The notes beneath the pieces were generated by a model that had not been told where the DNA came from, searched no databases, and was given only the letters and a program-made list of their open reading frames with translations. A program made the position numbers and the translations under genes. Positions 43,415 to 54,975 of a stretch of DNA of 64,000 nt are shown here, in pieces (positions within the stretch are counted from its first letter, which is position 1; every line of letters begins with the position of its first letter). Source of the stretch: Aquilaria yunnanensis. Taxonomy: Eukaryota; Streptophyta; Magnoliopsida; Malvales; Thymelaeaceae. Location of the stretch: the NCBI GenBank assembly GCA_039654915.1, contig CM077595.1, positions 50,003,501 to 50,067,500 of the forward strand, given 5' to 3'.

Positions 43415-45113
43415 TTATCAGAGGACCCGAAGGCCTAGAAGTACCTTACATGTTGACAAAGCCTCGGGAACCGAACACCAGGGAGCTGGAGTAGTTATCA
43501 GAGGACCCGAAGGCCTAGAGGTAAAGAAGGCTATTAAGTTCAGCTTCAGCGTCACTAACAATGTGGCAGAGTATGAAGCCCTCATAGCGAGATTACGCTT
43601 GGCCAGAAGGATTGGCGTGAGAAACTTAAAGGCTCACAGCGATTCCCAGCTGGTAGTTCGGCAGACGGCAGGAGATTATGGGGCGAAGGACCCAATCTTG
43701 GCAAAATACCACGAGCTGGTAGCAAAGCTCATCCAAGAGTTTGACGCCGTACGGATCGAAAATGTACCTCGACGGAATAACACAAAGGCAGATTGCTTGG
43801 CGAAGTCAAAAACATACACCGAGGTGCTAGATCATCCGAGCATCTCAATGCTGAGCATAGCGACCTCGGGAAAGGGATGGAAAGATCCCATAAAAAGATA
43901 CCTCGCAGAAAATGTGCTCCCCGAAGAGCGCGGCGACGCTGCAAAACTACGAAGATGCTCAGGCCGATTCTTCCTGATTGGTGAAGAATTATACCGACAG
44001 GGATATGCAAACCCGCTGCAAAGATGCATGGATGAAGAGGATACTGAAATGGTCCTTGAAGAGGTCCACGAAGGCATGTGTGGTTCACATATTGGAACTG
44101 ATGCCCTTGCGGCGGTGATACTTCGCCAAGGATACTTCTGGCCTACCATGAGAAAGGATGCAAGGCAGTTTGTCTGAAAATGTGGTAGTTGCCAGAAACA
44201 CGCGAACATCCAGAGGGCACCCTCGGAAATGGTATCCTCGGCTGACTATCCTTGGCCCTTCGCAGTCTGGGGCATAGACCTTATTGGGCCACTCCCCTCA
44301 GCGCCCGGAGGCGTGAAATTCTGCATGGTAGCAGTAGACTATTTCTCCAAATGGGTCGAGGCAGAGCCATTAGCAACTATCTCGGCAAAAGAAGTGCAAA
44401 AGTTTGTATGGAAGAACATTGTATGCAGATTCGGCATACCGAGGGTACTAGTTGCTGATAATGGATCCCAATTCATAGACAAAGGATTCCAGGAATTTAT
44501 CAGCGACCTCGGAGTAAAAATGCACTTTGCCCCAGTAGCTCACCCCCAAAGCAACGGGCAGGTGGAAGTATCTAACAGGACCATAAAAGATCGCCTGAAG
44601 AAAAGACTGGGGGAAGCAAAAGGGAAATGGCCAGGAGAACTCCAAAGCGTATTATGGAGTTACCGAACGATGCCCCGAAGAGCCACAGGGGAGACTCCCT
44701 TCTCACTCGTCTTCGGTACAGAGGCTATTATCCCAATAGAGATAGTTCAACCTTCAGTACGGGTACAAATATTTGATGAAGGTGGAAATGACCTCGGCCT
44801 AAGAACGAAGCTCGACCTCGTTGGCGAACACAGAGAAATAGCCGAGCTGAGGAGAAAAGCTTTTCAGCAAAGAGTGGCCGCGGCTATAAACTTACGGGCC
44901 AGGCCAAAAGAAATCAAGAAAGGAGACCTCGTTCTCAGAAAGGCTGACTTCGCACCCCGAAGGCCGTCCCACGGAGTACTTCGCGCGAACTGGGAAGGAC
45001 CATATGTGGTTCTTGCCGAAGTACGAAAAGGCGTGTACAAGCTTGGCAACGCCGAAGGTGTAGAATTGAAAAACACTTGGCACTCAGACGCCTTGAAAAA
45101 ATTCTACGCCTAA
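43415..45113 (+). pseudogene. pol: Extra RNase H and integrase of Tat element C
   Basis: After the insertion the frame continues with the archaeal-type RNase H characteristic of Tat elements (about 43450-43810: HVDKASGTEHQGAGVVIRG, NNVAEYEAL, HSDSQLV) and integrase: HHCC finger from about 44065, broken by TGA 44175-44177 (CGA or CGG in relatives), then DDE core ([28 protein letters not shown]) and C-terminus ending ALKKFYA. No chromodomain. Apart from the frameshift and one nonsense codon the domains look intact. Confidence 0.92.
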
Positions 45114-45771
45114 GGTTGAGCGGAGGAATCGCGTTGTACGAAAAATATTCTAAGTACAGAAGTGTCTTGAGAAAATTTCTTAAGTGCAGAATTGTACAGA
45201 ATTCCGTGAAGATGCTCATCACAAGCGCAGATATGACTTTCCGAGGTCCCTTGAGCCATCACGCTCGGGAAAGATGGAAAAATCTCCCAGCAGTACTCGC
45301 CGAAATAAGCATAGAGACAGTTTTCCGAACTCCCTTGAGCCATCACGCTCGGAAAAATGGAAAACAGAAAACTCTCGAAAGATTTCCTAAGTCTCTTGAG
45401 CAAACATGCTCGGGACAGGAGGAAAAGAAAGAAAATTTTGACTAAGTGTTTTCCGAAGTCCCTCGAGCAAACGTGTTCGGGACAAAATGGAAATGCAAAA
45501 CCTGCAAAAAGACTTAGTCAGATTTTACAAAACCTTCCAAAAAGCCTCCAGAGCGAATAGGCTCATCCAAGAGAAGGTAATAAAGTTTCTTTAATTGCAG
45601 GTTTTTTGAAGTCTCTTGAGCAAAATGCGTTCGGGGCAATGAAAATAAAGAAACTTGAAGAAACACTTAGCCAAAAAAAGTGTTCATTAAGGAGTAAGCT
45701 GCTTTACAATAAAGAAGTGCTCGAAGAAGGAATACAAAATAGAAGGGAAGGAAAAGGGGCCTTAAAATACC
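45114..45771. repeat. Spacer with five hairpin repeats (element C)
   Basis: About 40-bp units at 45239-45280, 45321-45360, 45381-45420, 45449-45490 and 45602-45640. Each has the pattern TCCC (or TCTC), two bases, GAGC, a 6-base loop, GCTC or GTTC, then GGGA(C). It lies between the ends of pol and of the antisense gene. Confidence 0.7.
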
Positions 45772-48201
45772 CTAAGGGTTCGCGGCATCCCGAGAGCCGC
45801 TTGCTTGCCCACCCTTTTCCGCCACCTTCGGCGCTGGAATTGAAAGAGGAAGCTTCAAGTGTTCGACCTTGGACCATTCCCACCGAGGTCCCTCAGGAAT
45901 GTTTAGAGCCTCTAGAAAAGAGAGGTCCAGATCTGGGAACCTCTGGAGGACCTGGTGCCGAGCAAGGCAGAAGCCGTCCTGAAAAGTGACCTTGGCCATT
46001 TGATCAGACTTGCTCTTGTCAAGATCAAGGTCGTCAAGCTCGTCCTTCAGATCCGCGATCTCCTCCTCCAGCGCCTTTATCTGCTTCTTCCCCTTCGGAT
46101 CCTTCTTCAAGGACTTGACCTCGGCTGCAAGGATGTTTTTCTCAACTGTCAGTGCCAGTATGAGCTTGTCAGAATCTTACTTGTCCTTTAGGAGCTCCTC
46201 GTTGGCGGCCAGCATTCCATTTATCTGCTCGCCGAGGTCAGCAATCTTCCGGGAGGAATCCTTCTCAAGTTCTTCTTTCTCCTTCCGGAACTCCTCCCGA
46301 AGGGTGGCAACTTCTTCCTTCGCAGCATGTGATAGCTGCTGGTTCTCGGTAATCAATGCCAAGCGAGTGGCCTTCGCCTTCTCTAAGGCCTCTAAGGCCG
46401 AAGCTCGAAACTTCGCGTGCCTGGCCACCCGAACTCGGAGAAAGCCAGCTATCCCAGCAGCTGCAGAAAGATGAACGCAAGGTCAGTAAGAGCCAGGCAC
46501 TTAGGAAAAATTGAAGGGAAAAAGGTGTGAAGAACATACCTGAGCAGCATGCTCGGTGACTTTCGCGGCAAGGGTGTCATCATCCGGATGGCCCGCCGCA
46601 ATAGCCTTAAAGGAGGCCTCTGTAAGCACCCCCTTTGAAATTTGGTTCGCCATTTCAGGACAGTCCTCGGAGTACAAGTTCATGTCCTCCGTGAATGTCC
46701 AGAAAGGCTCTTTGGGAACCTTCCCTTGCGGGACTTTGGCGTCGCGAAGGGCCCGTGCCTTCGCGTGTTCGGTCGCCCATCCAGGGGTAAGCAACTCCCC
46801 TGCGTGGCAAAAATGAGAAGGAAGTTAAACACAAAGAAGAAAATCCAGAAAAGCAAAGGAACTGTACCGTACTTTATCTGAAGACTAACCTGGAGGGACC
46901 TCGACAACAACGTCCTCGGAGTCCTCAGCCTCCTCGGTCGAAATGCCCTTACCCTTCTGCCTGCGCCGCTCCACAGCAGAAGGTGCCTCTACCACGGCGT
47001 TCAGGAGGACTTGCGACGGGGTAGGACTTTGGGGAGGGGCGTCGGTGTGAGGGACGTCGGTGGCGGCAGGAACGTCGGCCGAAAGATCGGGCAGCGAAGC
47101 GACAGCGGCCTCAGCGTCCTCGCTTTCCTCCCCAATACTTTCCAAAGGGGAGGAAAGAACAGTCTTCTTCGCCCATTTAGCCGAAGGACCAGCACCGACA
47201 GACTTCTGCCTTCGGGAAGTTGCCTTCTTTGTCTGCTCCCCCTTCTCCACTTGGCCGGAGAAAAGGGACTTGTAATAGGCGGCATTCCCGTCGCCCATCT
47301 CTCAAAAAGAAGAGAAATATCAGCATAAGTCCGAGGAAAAAAACAGCAAGGGAGTAGAAGACAACTCACTTTCGACAAGCGTTTCGAAAGAAATTTCCTC
47401 CTTAAGAAGCTTGACCAACCAGGAATCCTTCCCGGTGATGGCAGGAGCTGGCATCTTGAGGTCAGTCTCGTGCTCCTTCACCACCTTTAGCTCCTGAAGG
47501 ACCTCTTCAGTCATCAACTTCCAGTTGATAGGAAAAGGGTAAAGGGCACGCGGAGCGACCTTGGGAGTCCAGTCAGAGACAGCCCGAATGCGGGCGTCGA
47601 AATCCGCGAACACGGGAGCCAACTCTGGAGTCAGCAGCATCCTCGGATCAACGAGGTCCACATTCAGTATTCCCTGAGCCCATTTGGTCGGGACGTACGA
47701 CCAGGCCTCAACCATCTTCAGGAAGAAGAACTTCTGTTGCCACCCCCGCCAGCTGTCCTTAGTGGCGAAGGTGAACATGAATTTTTTGCTCCCGGATCCC
47801 CGAGGTAGCATGAAATAGAAGCCACCCTTCGGGACCACAGAGAGCTTGTAGTACTGCATGAAGATTATAAAATGGGGTTCTATCCCGAACACGCCACACA
47901 TGCAGAGGAACGCGTTAAAATAACAGAACGAGTTCGGGGGAAGCTGGTTCACAACAATGCCATGAAATTGGCAGAACTCGCAAACCATCTTCGGGGGAGG
48001 ATACCGAAGACCGGCCTTCAGCTGGGCTCGAAAAATGGTAACCTCGTTTTTGTGGTTTGAAAAAGCATAATGGCTAGAACGAGGCAGCCTAGTAATGGCG
48101 TAAGAGGGAAGAAAGAATTTTTTCTTCCGCCTCTCTAACTTTGCAGGGGTGGTGCAACAAGGATGGGCTAAAAGAGGCTGCCAGCTCTCAGGGATAGGCA
48201 T
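45772..48201 (-). pseudogene. Antisense four-exon gene of Tat element C
   Basis: Minus strand. Exon 1 48201-47370 (832 nt as in F), intron 1 47369-47301, exon 2 47300-46890, intron 2 46889-46800, exon 3 46799-46540, intron 3 46539-46461, exon 4 46460-45772. Exon 1 is fully open and holds the Transposase_28-like region (LPPNSFCYFNAFLCMCG, GGFYFMLPRGSGSKK, DSWRGWQQKFFFLK). Exons 2 and 3 are open. Intron 1 ends GAG instead of CAG. Exon 4 has a 1-nt deletion near its start and a TAA near 46178; otherwise it is coiled coil. Two upstream in-frame Met codons exist; the one at 48201 matches the homologues. Confidence 0.88.
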
Positions 48202-48973
48202 TGTAAACATGAAAGCTAGTTTGGAAAAGACAAAAAAACAGTTTCCAGAAAAAACTCCAAAGAACAGAGAGATCAAAACACTCTGGAAAACAAAAACCCA
48301 CCAAAAGATTTGCCAAAGTCTGAGGACGCCGTCGTAAAAGTTGGCTGGAAAAAGCTCTGATTAAGGCAGCTCCGCCACAGAAAGCAAGAAAGTGCAAGAA
48401 CAGGGGCAAAGCACAGAGAAGAGCAGAAGAAAAAGAAAAAGGAACTTATGATGGAACGAGCCATTTAGAGGCCAGAGGTGAGTAACCGAAACGTCGTCAT
48501 AAGTACCCTTTGGAGGTGAACCGTCGTCGTAACTGCCCTCTGCACCTGAAAAGGCGCGCCCTCTGTAACCGACGCAACTCTCCTCCAATGGCAAAGCGCC
48601 ACGTGTCAGCCGCCGCGCCAAAACGGGGACACGTCTCCTGACATCCCTAGGAAAAAGGGAGCACGTCTTCTGACATCCCTAAAAAGCTGGGACGCGTCGC
48701 TCAGATTGACACGCTTGGCCAACAGACCTGTAGAAACAAAGAGCAGGCCACCTCGAGGACACCAAGAGACAGGATATGGCCAAACAGCCCATGACCTTCG
48801 GGCAAGAGGTGTATCTTTGGCACAAGCTCTGCCTCGAAGACAGCAAAGAACAGGCCAAGGCCGAACAGCCCTTTGGGCAGAAGGTGCATCCTCGGAACAG
48901 ATTGAGCTTCCTAAGAGACTCCCAAGAACAACCTCGGAAAGAGATGCAAAACCGAAGTCTTCACTTCGGCTTT
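48202..48973. promoter_or_regulatory. Upstream region of the antisense gene (C)
   Basis: No gene. G-box CACGTG at 48600-48605 as in A. The TATA box of A, B and F is degenerate here (CTCTAAATGG on the minus strand near 48463-48474). Confidence 0.45.
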
Positions 48974-48988
48974 CCAAAGGGGGGCATG
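48974..48988 (+). other. Polypurine tract of C
   Basis: CCAAAGGGGGGCATG directly before the 3' LTR. Confidence 0.85.
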
Positions 48989-49455
48989 TGATAGCCAAAG
49001 GCTATCGCCTCTATCTGGCCGAACTCCCTGCCACAAGAATGGCCAGAAGAGACTGGCGATACCCGAGTGAAAATGAGATCATACACCTCGGGAGATAGCC
49101 GAAGAGCTCCGAGCCCGGCACGCCAGGAAACTTGAGGATACTACTAGCCCCCCGAGGTTGCAAACAGATCGCCTTCAGAAAAGAGGCACCAGCTATTGCG
49201 GGCCGAACATGATCTCCCCGAAGGCGGAACTCCTTGAAGCTGGGAACCCCCGAACTGGGTGCGTGTTTCCCGAAGAGGCATTGTCCGTACCAAAGGATGA
49301 CCTCCCCAGGGACCTCGGGAGTACGGCAGGAGCATTTAAGGAAGCATTTAAGGAAGCCTCTGACACGTCCTTTCACAGACGTCATAAAGCCGCCTCAATA
49401 GGCGCTCTGGCATGCTGACGCCATCAAAATCACATCATGGCCCATCTCAGCACAA
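48989..49455 (+). repeat. 3' LTR of C, truncated
   Basis: Matches the first 467 bp of the 5' LTR (to about 39207) and then stops abruptly in front of the repeat at 49456. The G-box, TATA box and LTR end are missing. Confidence 0.92.
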
Positions 49456-51163
49456 CTTTATGTGGCCAAAATAGAATTTACAAGTAAGAAGCCCGTCATT
49501 CACACTTAGGCAGCTTTGTACCACATCACTTACATAGCCAGAACATGACTCAAATGTTCACATACTTGTCTCATTTTACATACACTACATATACATGCAT
49601 ACATGGACTAAAATATGGTCTTAACTCAGCAAAATACATACCCTAGGTTACAGCAGGTGCTGAGACACAATGGACTCCAAAAACAAGATGCCGGACAGCT
49701 GCTGCGCAACACAATAAGTACCACCACTAAAAATACCAAATGTGCTCCTAAAATCACCAAACGTTCTAGATCATAACTAGGCATATGGAATTTCTTGTAC
49801 TTGAAATTTTAGATTAAAATTTAAACCAAAAAGGTTAGTTTGACAGCGATCTTTCAGCTGACCTGAAATGACAGAATTGAGGGGAGTAAGGTTCATTGAG
49901 AAACTTAGTAAGGGTAGCACTTGGATTCAATAGGCAATGTAACCATCATTAAAACTTGCATCCAAAGACACTAAAACACAAAAACCACAATGCATATATA
50001 CAAGATATAGCAACCAAATGCAGCAGCCAAACATAAACAACAAACACATGAAGTGTGGCAGTGACATATACCATAGGTTAGTCCATAAAACACATAATAA
50101 ACATAACCAAATCACTATGGAAGCCCTCCTTAAGCTAATGCTTGGTCTTAGGAGGATTTTAAATCTAGTTAGTACTAACTGTAGGCTCTAGAAACCATCA
50201 TTTTACTACCATGTTTGTGCACTTCACACTAGGTCACAAAACCTTCAAGAAATGCACTCTCCTCACTAAGCTTGGTTCATCAAGCTCATGGCTCTCTTCC
50301 AAGCTTAGCCTTAGCACCATGGTTATTTGAAAATATAGAAAACAACCCATGAGAGCAAGAGAACCCTTACCAAAGTGGGTAGGCCAAAAATCAAGCTTGA
50401 TCCTTGAAGTATCCAAGAAATAGCTCTAGTTTGCTTCCAAATGCTTCCTTTTGCCTTCAATTTCAATCAATTGCAAGTATGAAGGTGTGGTGGCTATGGA
50501 CGAAGTATGACTGTGTTCTTGGGTTGGGGGAGGATGAAAATGAGAGAGGGATAAGTGATTTGGGTACTTAAATGGCCTTAAATGAGCTTAAGGGGACAAA
50601 ACACACTTAACAAGCTTAACCTTGCTTTATGTCATTTTCTTTCTCACTAATTATGGTTTCTTTGTACACATGTGCCCAACATTTTTGACTAATTATCAAG
50701 TCTTGGCTGCCTCCCCCATTGTGGGATAACCCCATAATTCCACCCTTAGACTTAAGTCACAAGCTTGAACACCTTAAGGTTTACACTAGGAGATTTAGGT
50801 CCTTATTGCATTTAGTGTTTTCTTTGTCCAAACTTGTCTTCCATGAGTAATTTGGTCCTCCAATAGCACTTTCATACCATTTATATCCTTCCCATAACTC
50901 TCCAAGTCTTTTTCTTGAGATTTTGCAATTGAGTACCCGAATTTCCAAAACCTCACAAAAAAAGTCCATAGGTTGCTTGACAAACAAGCAATCCTTTAGG
51001 CTTTTCTTGGGGGTCAAGTTACCAACTTGGAACACTTTTAAGAAGGTGTTGATCATGCCTTTTACCCCCCACACTTCAATCACTATGGTGAGAATTACAA
51101 AATATAATGGTTTTTATCCATTATGACACATTTGTAATTCTCCCATTTTATGAGCTGATAACA
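49456..51163 (+). repeat. 1.7-kb direct repeat, copy 1
   Basis: Starts CTTTATGTGGCCAAAATAG and ends GAGCTGATAACA; matches 51916-53638. It has a gagaaacttagtaaggg segment near 49899 like the Tekay-like LTRs, and a TAACA end. Probably a Tekay-like LTR truncated on the left. No coding frame supported. Confidence 0.75.
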
Positions 51164-51915
51164 GGGGTAGTCCAGTTATGGTGCCAAAACTGTGCATTTA
51201 AACTCCCAGGTTTGGTGTGTCCTATGGGTCATTAGAAAAATAACCCTAGTGTACATACTCAAATGACCCTCTTGAGCACCATGTAAATACATGCATATTG
51301 GTCTAACCATAACACACATATTTACGTTTATGCACACTATGGCAGCTAAGAAGGAAAACACTAGCACAAGTCGTAGTTTTGGCTTCCACACATTAGGCAA
51401 TCTTGTTAAGTTCCAGTGACCAGCTACTGCACCTATAACTTCCACTAATAAACTGTATCATTCTAGCCACATACCCCCCCTTGTTTTCTTTGCTCCATTA
51501 TCAAGTAGAGACATAGAGCAAAGCAAGAAATTTTGTTTTACATCAATAGCCAACCTGTGGACCAAGTCATGGACTTTTTAATTTGGTTACAAAATTCTGA
51601 CCAAATGAACAGTAACTCAGCCAAATTTGCAACATCATATCTTTGGTTACAGGGCTCTAAATCTGGAAACTGCAAAGCCCAGTTAAACCTCTAGATGTTC
51701 TCTAGGTTTGGTCAAAATTTCATACCAAGATTCATTCTACATAGGGAGATATTAAACTTTAGGTCCAGAGTCAAAATTTTGGCAACTTTTGCACCATTTT
51801 GCCCATACAGTTTTTCCAAACCATGCAAACACTTCATTCACAATGGGAAAACCCTCCAAGGCTATCCCATATATGTCCATTACACATAGGAATTACATTC
51901 CCTTGCTTTTAACAT
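51164..51915. other. Sequence between the two direct repeats
   Basis: No gene, no primer site and no clear polypurine tract next to the repeats. Copy 2 may extend into it on the left, since copy 1 is truncated there. Confidence 0.5.
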
Positions 51916-53638
51916 CTTTATGTGGCAAAAACAGAATTTACAAGTAAGCAGCCCATCATTCACACTTAGGCAGCTTTGCACCACATCACATACATAGCCA
52001 AAACATTACTCAAATGTTCACATACTTGTCTCATTTTATATACACTACATGTACATGAAAAATGCACTACAATATGGTCTTAACTCACCTAAAGATAAAC
52101 CCTAATTTACAGGAGGTCCCGAGACACAATGGACTCCAAAAACAGGATGCTGGACAGCTGCTGCACAACACAATAAGTACCACCATTAAAAATACCAAAT
52201 GTGCTCCTAAAATCACCAAAATTTCCAGATCATAACTAGACATATGTAAGTTCATGGACCTAAAATTTCAGATTAAAAATCAAACCACAAAGGTTAGTTT
52301 GAAGGTGATCTTTCAGCTGGACCTGAAATGACAGAATTGAGGGGAGTAAGTTTCATTGAGAAACTTAGTAAGGGTAGCACTTCAATTCAATAGACAATGT
52401 AACCATCATTAAAACCTGCATCCAAAGACACTAAAACAAAAAAACCACAATGCATATATACAAGATATAGCAACCAAATGCAGCAGCCAAACACAAACAA
52501 CAAACACATGAAATGTGGCAACAACATATACCATAGGTTAGTCGAGAAAACACATAATAAAGATAACCAAATCACTATAGCAGCCCTCCTCAAGCTAATG
52601 ATTGGTCTTAGGAGGATTTTAACACTAGTTAGTATGAACTTTGGGCTCTAGAAAGCCTCATTTTACTGCCATCTTTCTGCACTTCACACTAGGTCACAAA
52701 ACCTTCAATCAGTGCACTCCCCTCACTAAGCCTGGTTCATCAAGCTCATGGCTCTCTTCCATGCTTAGCCCTAGCTCTATGGTTGCTTGAAAATATAGAA
52801 AACAACCCATGAGAGCAATATAACCCTTACTAAAGTGGGTAGGCCGAAAATCAAGCTTGATCCTTGAAGCATCCAAGCAATAGCTCTAGTTTGCTTCCAA
52901 TTGCTTCCTTTTGCCTTCAATTTCAATCAATTGCAAGTTTGAAGGTGTGGTGGCTATGGAGGAAGTGTGGCTGTGTTCTTGGGCTGGAGGAGGATGAAAA
53001 TGAGAGAGGGATAAGTGATTTGGCCACTTAAATGGCGTTAAATGAGCTTAACGGAACAAAACATACTTAACAAGCTTAACCTTGCTTTATATCATTTTCC
53101 TTCTCATTAATTATGGTTTCTTTGCCTTCAAATAATTGGTACACATGTGCCCAACATTTTTGACTAATTATCAACTCTTGGCTGCCTCCCCCATGGTGGG
53201 ATAACCCAACAATTCCACCCTTAGACTTAAGCCAAAAGCTTGAACACCTTAAGATTTACACTAGGACAATGAGGACCTTATTGCCTTTAGTGTGTCCTTT
53301 GTCCAAACTTGTCTTCCGTGAGCAATTTGATCCTCCAATAGCACTTTCATACCATTCATATACTTCTCATAACTCTCCAAGTCTCTTTCTTGAGAGTTTT
53401 GCAATTGAGTACTCGAATTTCTAAAACCTTACAAAAAAGTCCATAGGTTGCTTGACAAACAAGCAATCCATAAGGCTTTTCTTGGGGCCAAGTTACCAAC
53501 TTGGAACACTTTTAAGGTGGTGTTGATTATACCTTTTACGCCCCACACTTCAATCACTATAAGAAGAATTACACAATATAATGGTTTTTAGCCATTATGA
53601 CGCACTTGTAATTCTCCCATTTTTGTGAAGTGGTAACA
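51916..53638 (+). repeat. 1.7-kb direct repeat, copy 2
   Basis: Collinear with 49456-51163 with scattered substitutions and small indels (for example extra bases near 53123). Ends GAAGTGGTAACA. Confidence 0.75.
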
Positions 53639-54573
53639 CCTAGGAAATATCAGTCCTACCGTAGTGCCCTTGTACAACATAAGAAAGGTTCAACTAGTGA
53701 TGAACTTCACTAGTTAGGCTAGTAAGCAATGTTTGCTAGTAAACAAGGCTTTGCCTTGTAGTTCCAGGACTAGGTAGAGGACAAGTCCTAAGGGACTGAA
53801 ATGTATGCGCATAGGTTTAGCCTCACATTGTATGAGCTCACAGCAGATTACATATGATGATATATGTGTTGTCCTTAGCATTTTTCTTGTAGGTGAAGAT
53901 CCCTTACTAAGAATTACAAATTCTCACTCCCTTATCTTATGTTGTGCAGATTCTGACCGTGTTAAGCCCAATAACTATTGAGGGTTTTTGTGGTAGTCTT
54001 TTGTTGCAGGTATATTGTTATGGGAATTGTTATGATTCTAGTTTCCTTAGTTACTTTTCGGTGAAGTAAGAGTACTAACTATAGTTATTTCTTGGTTGCA
54101 GTGGCTAGCAGCATATGGATAGGCTTTTCTGACTCACCACTGGGACTTATCTCCAAGGTAGGAGTTAGTTAGGAGGATCTTAGTAGATGCTGGTATATGT
54201 TTATGCGTGGTTGCCTCTTATATCTATGTTTGGAGCTTTAGACTCTAGGGTTGGTCTTGGGTGAGGGACATTAGACTACTTTTTTTGAATGCCATCACAC
54301 GGTAAATATGTGTAGTAATGTCAATACAAATGTTGATTTTGCATGCTTTGACTATTTGAGCTTCATTTCTACGAAAATACTTGGCCAAGTGAATGTTCTT
54401 GTGATTTCTTTTAGCTTAAGTCAAAGCACAAAGAGCATGCATCCTACATATTCTAGGTTAATCAACTAGTATCATGAAGTTTTAATCTGCACACATATAT
54501 AACTAGCCAATTACAACCACTGTGAGACTCATTCTCACAAGCTTCCTGGGCAGGGCTGAGGGCGGCCATGTCA
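53639..54573 (-). repeat. Inverted Tekay/Del-like LTR fragment
   Basis: On the minus strand it begins TGACATGGCCGCCC at 54573 and follows the first part of the solo LTR at 28495: GCCC-rich start, tctcacagtggttgtaatt-type segment, ctagttgattaacctaga, and later gggagtgagaatt...cttagtaaggg. The far end at 53639 abuts the direct repeat. Confidence 0.72.
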
Positions 54574-54627
54574 AAAAAGGTTGGCGAGTGTGCCGATACT
54601 CATCTTGTTAGGCCTGAATAAGGCCTT

Positions 54628-54975
54628 TATAGCATATATAGATGCATCGAGTTCTAGTTCGGGATGTGTGTTGATGCAGGAAAAACCAGGTGATCACCTA
54701 TGGCTTAAGGCAATTAAGGCCTAGTGAGTTAAACTACCCAATTCATGACGTTGAGCTAACGGTAGTAGTCTTCGCTCTTAAGCTTTAGAGGCATTACTTG
54801 ATGGGGAGGTCATTCAGGATTTTCACCTACCATAAGAGTGTGAAATACTTGTTCACTTAGAAGGATTTGAACATAAGGCAATGATGGTGGCTTAAATACA
54901 TAAAAGATTATGATTGCTTGATTGAATACTCTGCAGGGAAAGGAAATGTGGTAGCATATGCTATTAGTTGGAAAT
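54628..54975 (+). pseudogene. pol: Fossil RT-RNase H fragment of a Tekay/Del chromovirus
   Basis: Plus-strand conceptual reading gives the RT thumb/RNase H pattern: AYIDAS..GCVLMQ (Asp of RNase H), a frameshift, VITYGLRQLRP, NYPIHDVEL..VVFALK, then HKSVKYLFT and DYDCLIEYSAGKGNVVA. At least three stops and one shift. The pattern is that of gypsy chromoviruses, not of the Tat copies here. Too short to place in a subfamily with certainty. Confidence 0.75.

Larger units (their letters stand above)
38740..49455 (+). mobile_element. Tat-type Ty3/gypsy element C, nearly complete
   Basis: 5' LTR, primer site, gag, protease, RT, RNase H, extra RNase H, integrase, spacer, antisense gene, polypurine tract and the first 467 bp of the 3' LTR. 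Shared LTR parts differ at about 10 of 467 positions by eye (about 2 percent), so it is the youngest Tat copy here. gag-pol carries several small lesions. The 3' LTR breaks off at 49455 against an unrelated repeat, so no target-site duplication can be read. Confidence 0.93.

Noticed and set aside
49456..53638. The two 1.7-kb repeats as a 5' and 3' LTR pair of one element
   Set aside because: No primer-binding site follows copy 1, no polypurine tract precedes copy 2, and copy 1 has lost its left end. Kept as a direct repeat only.
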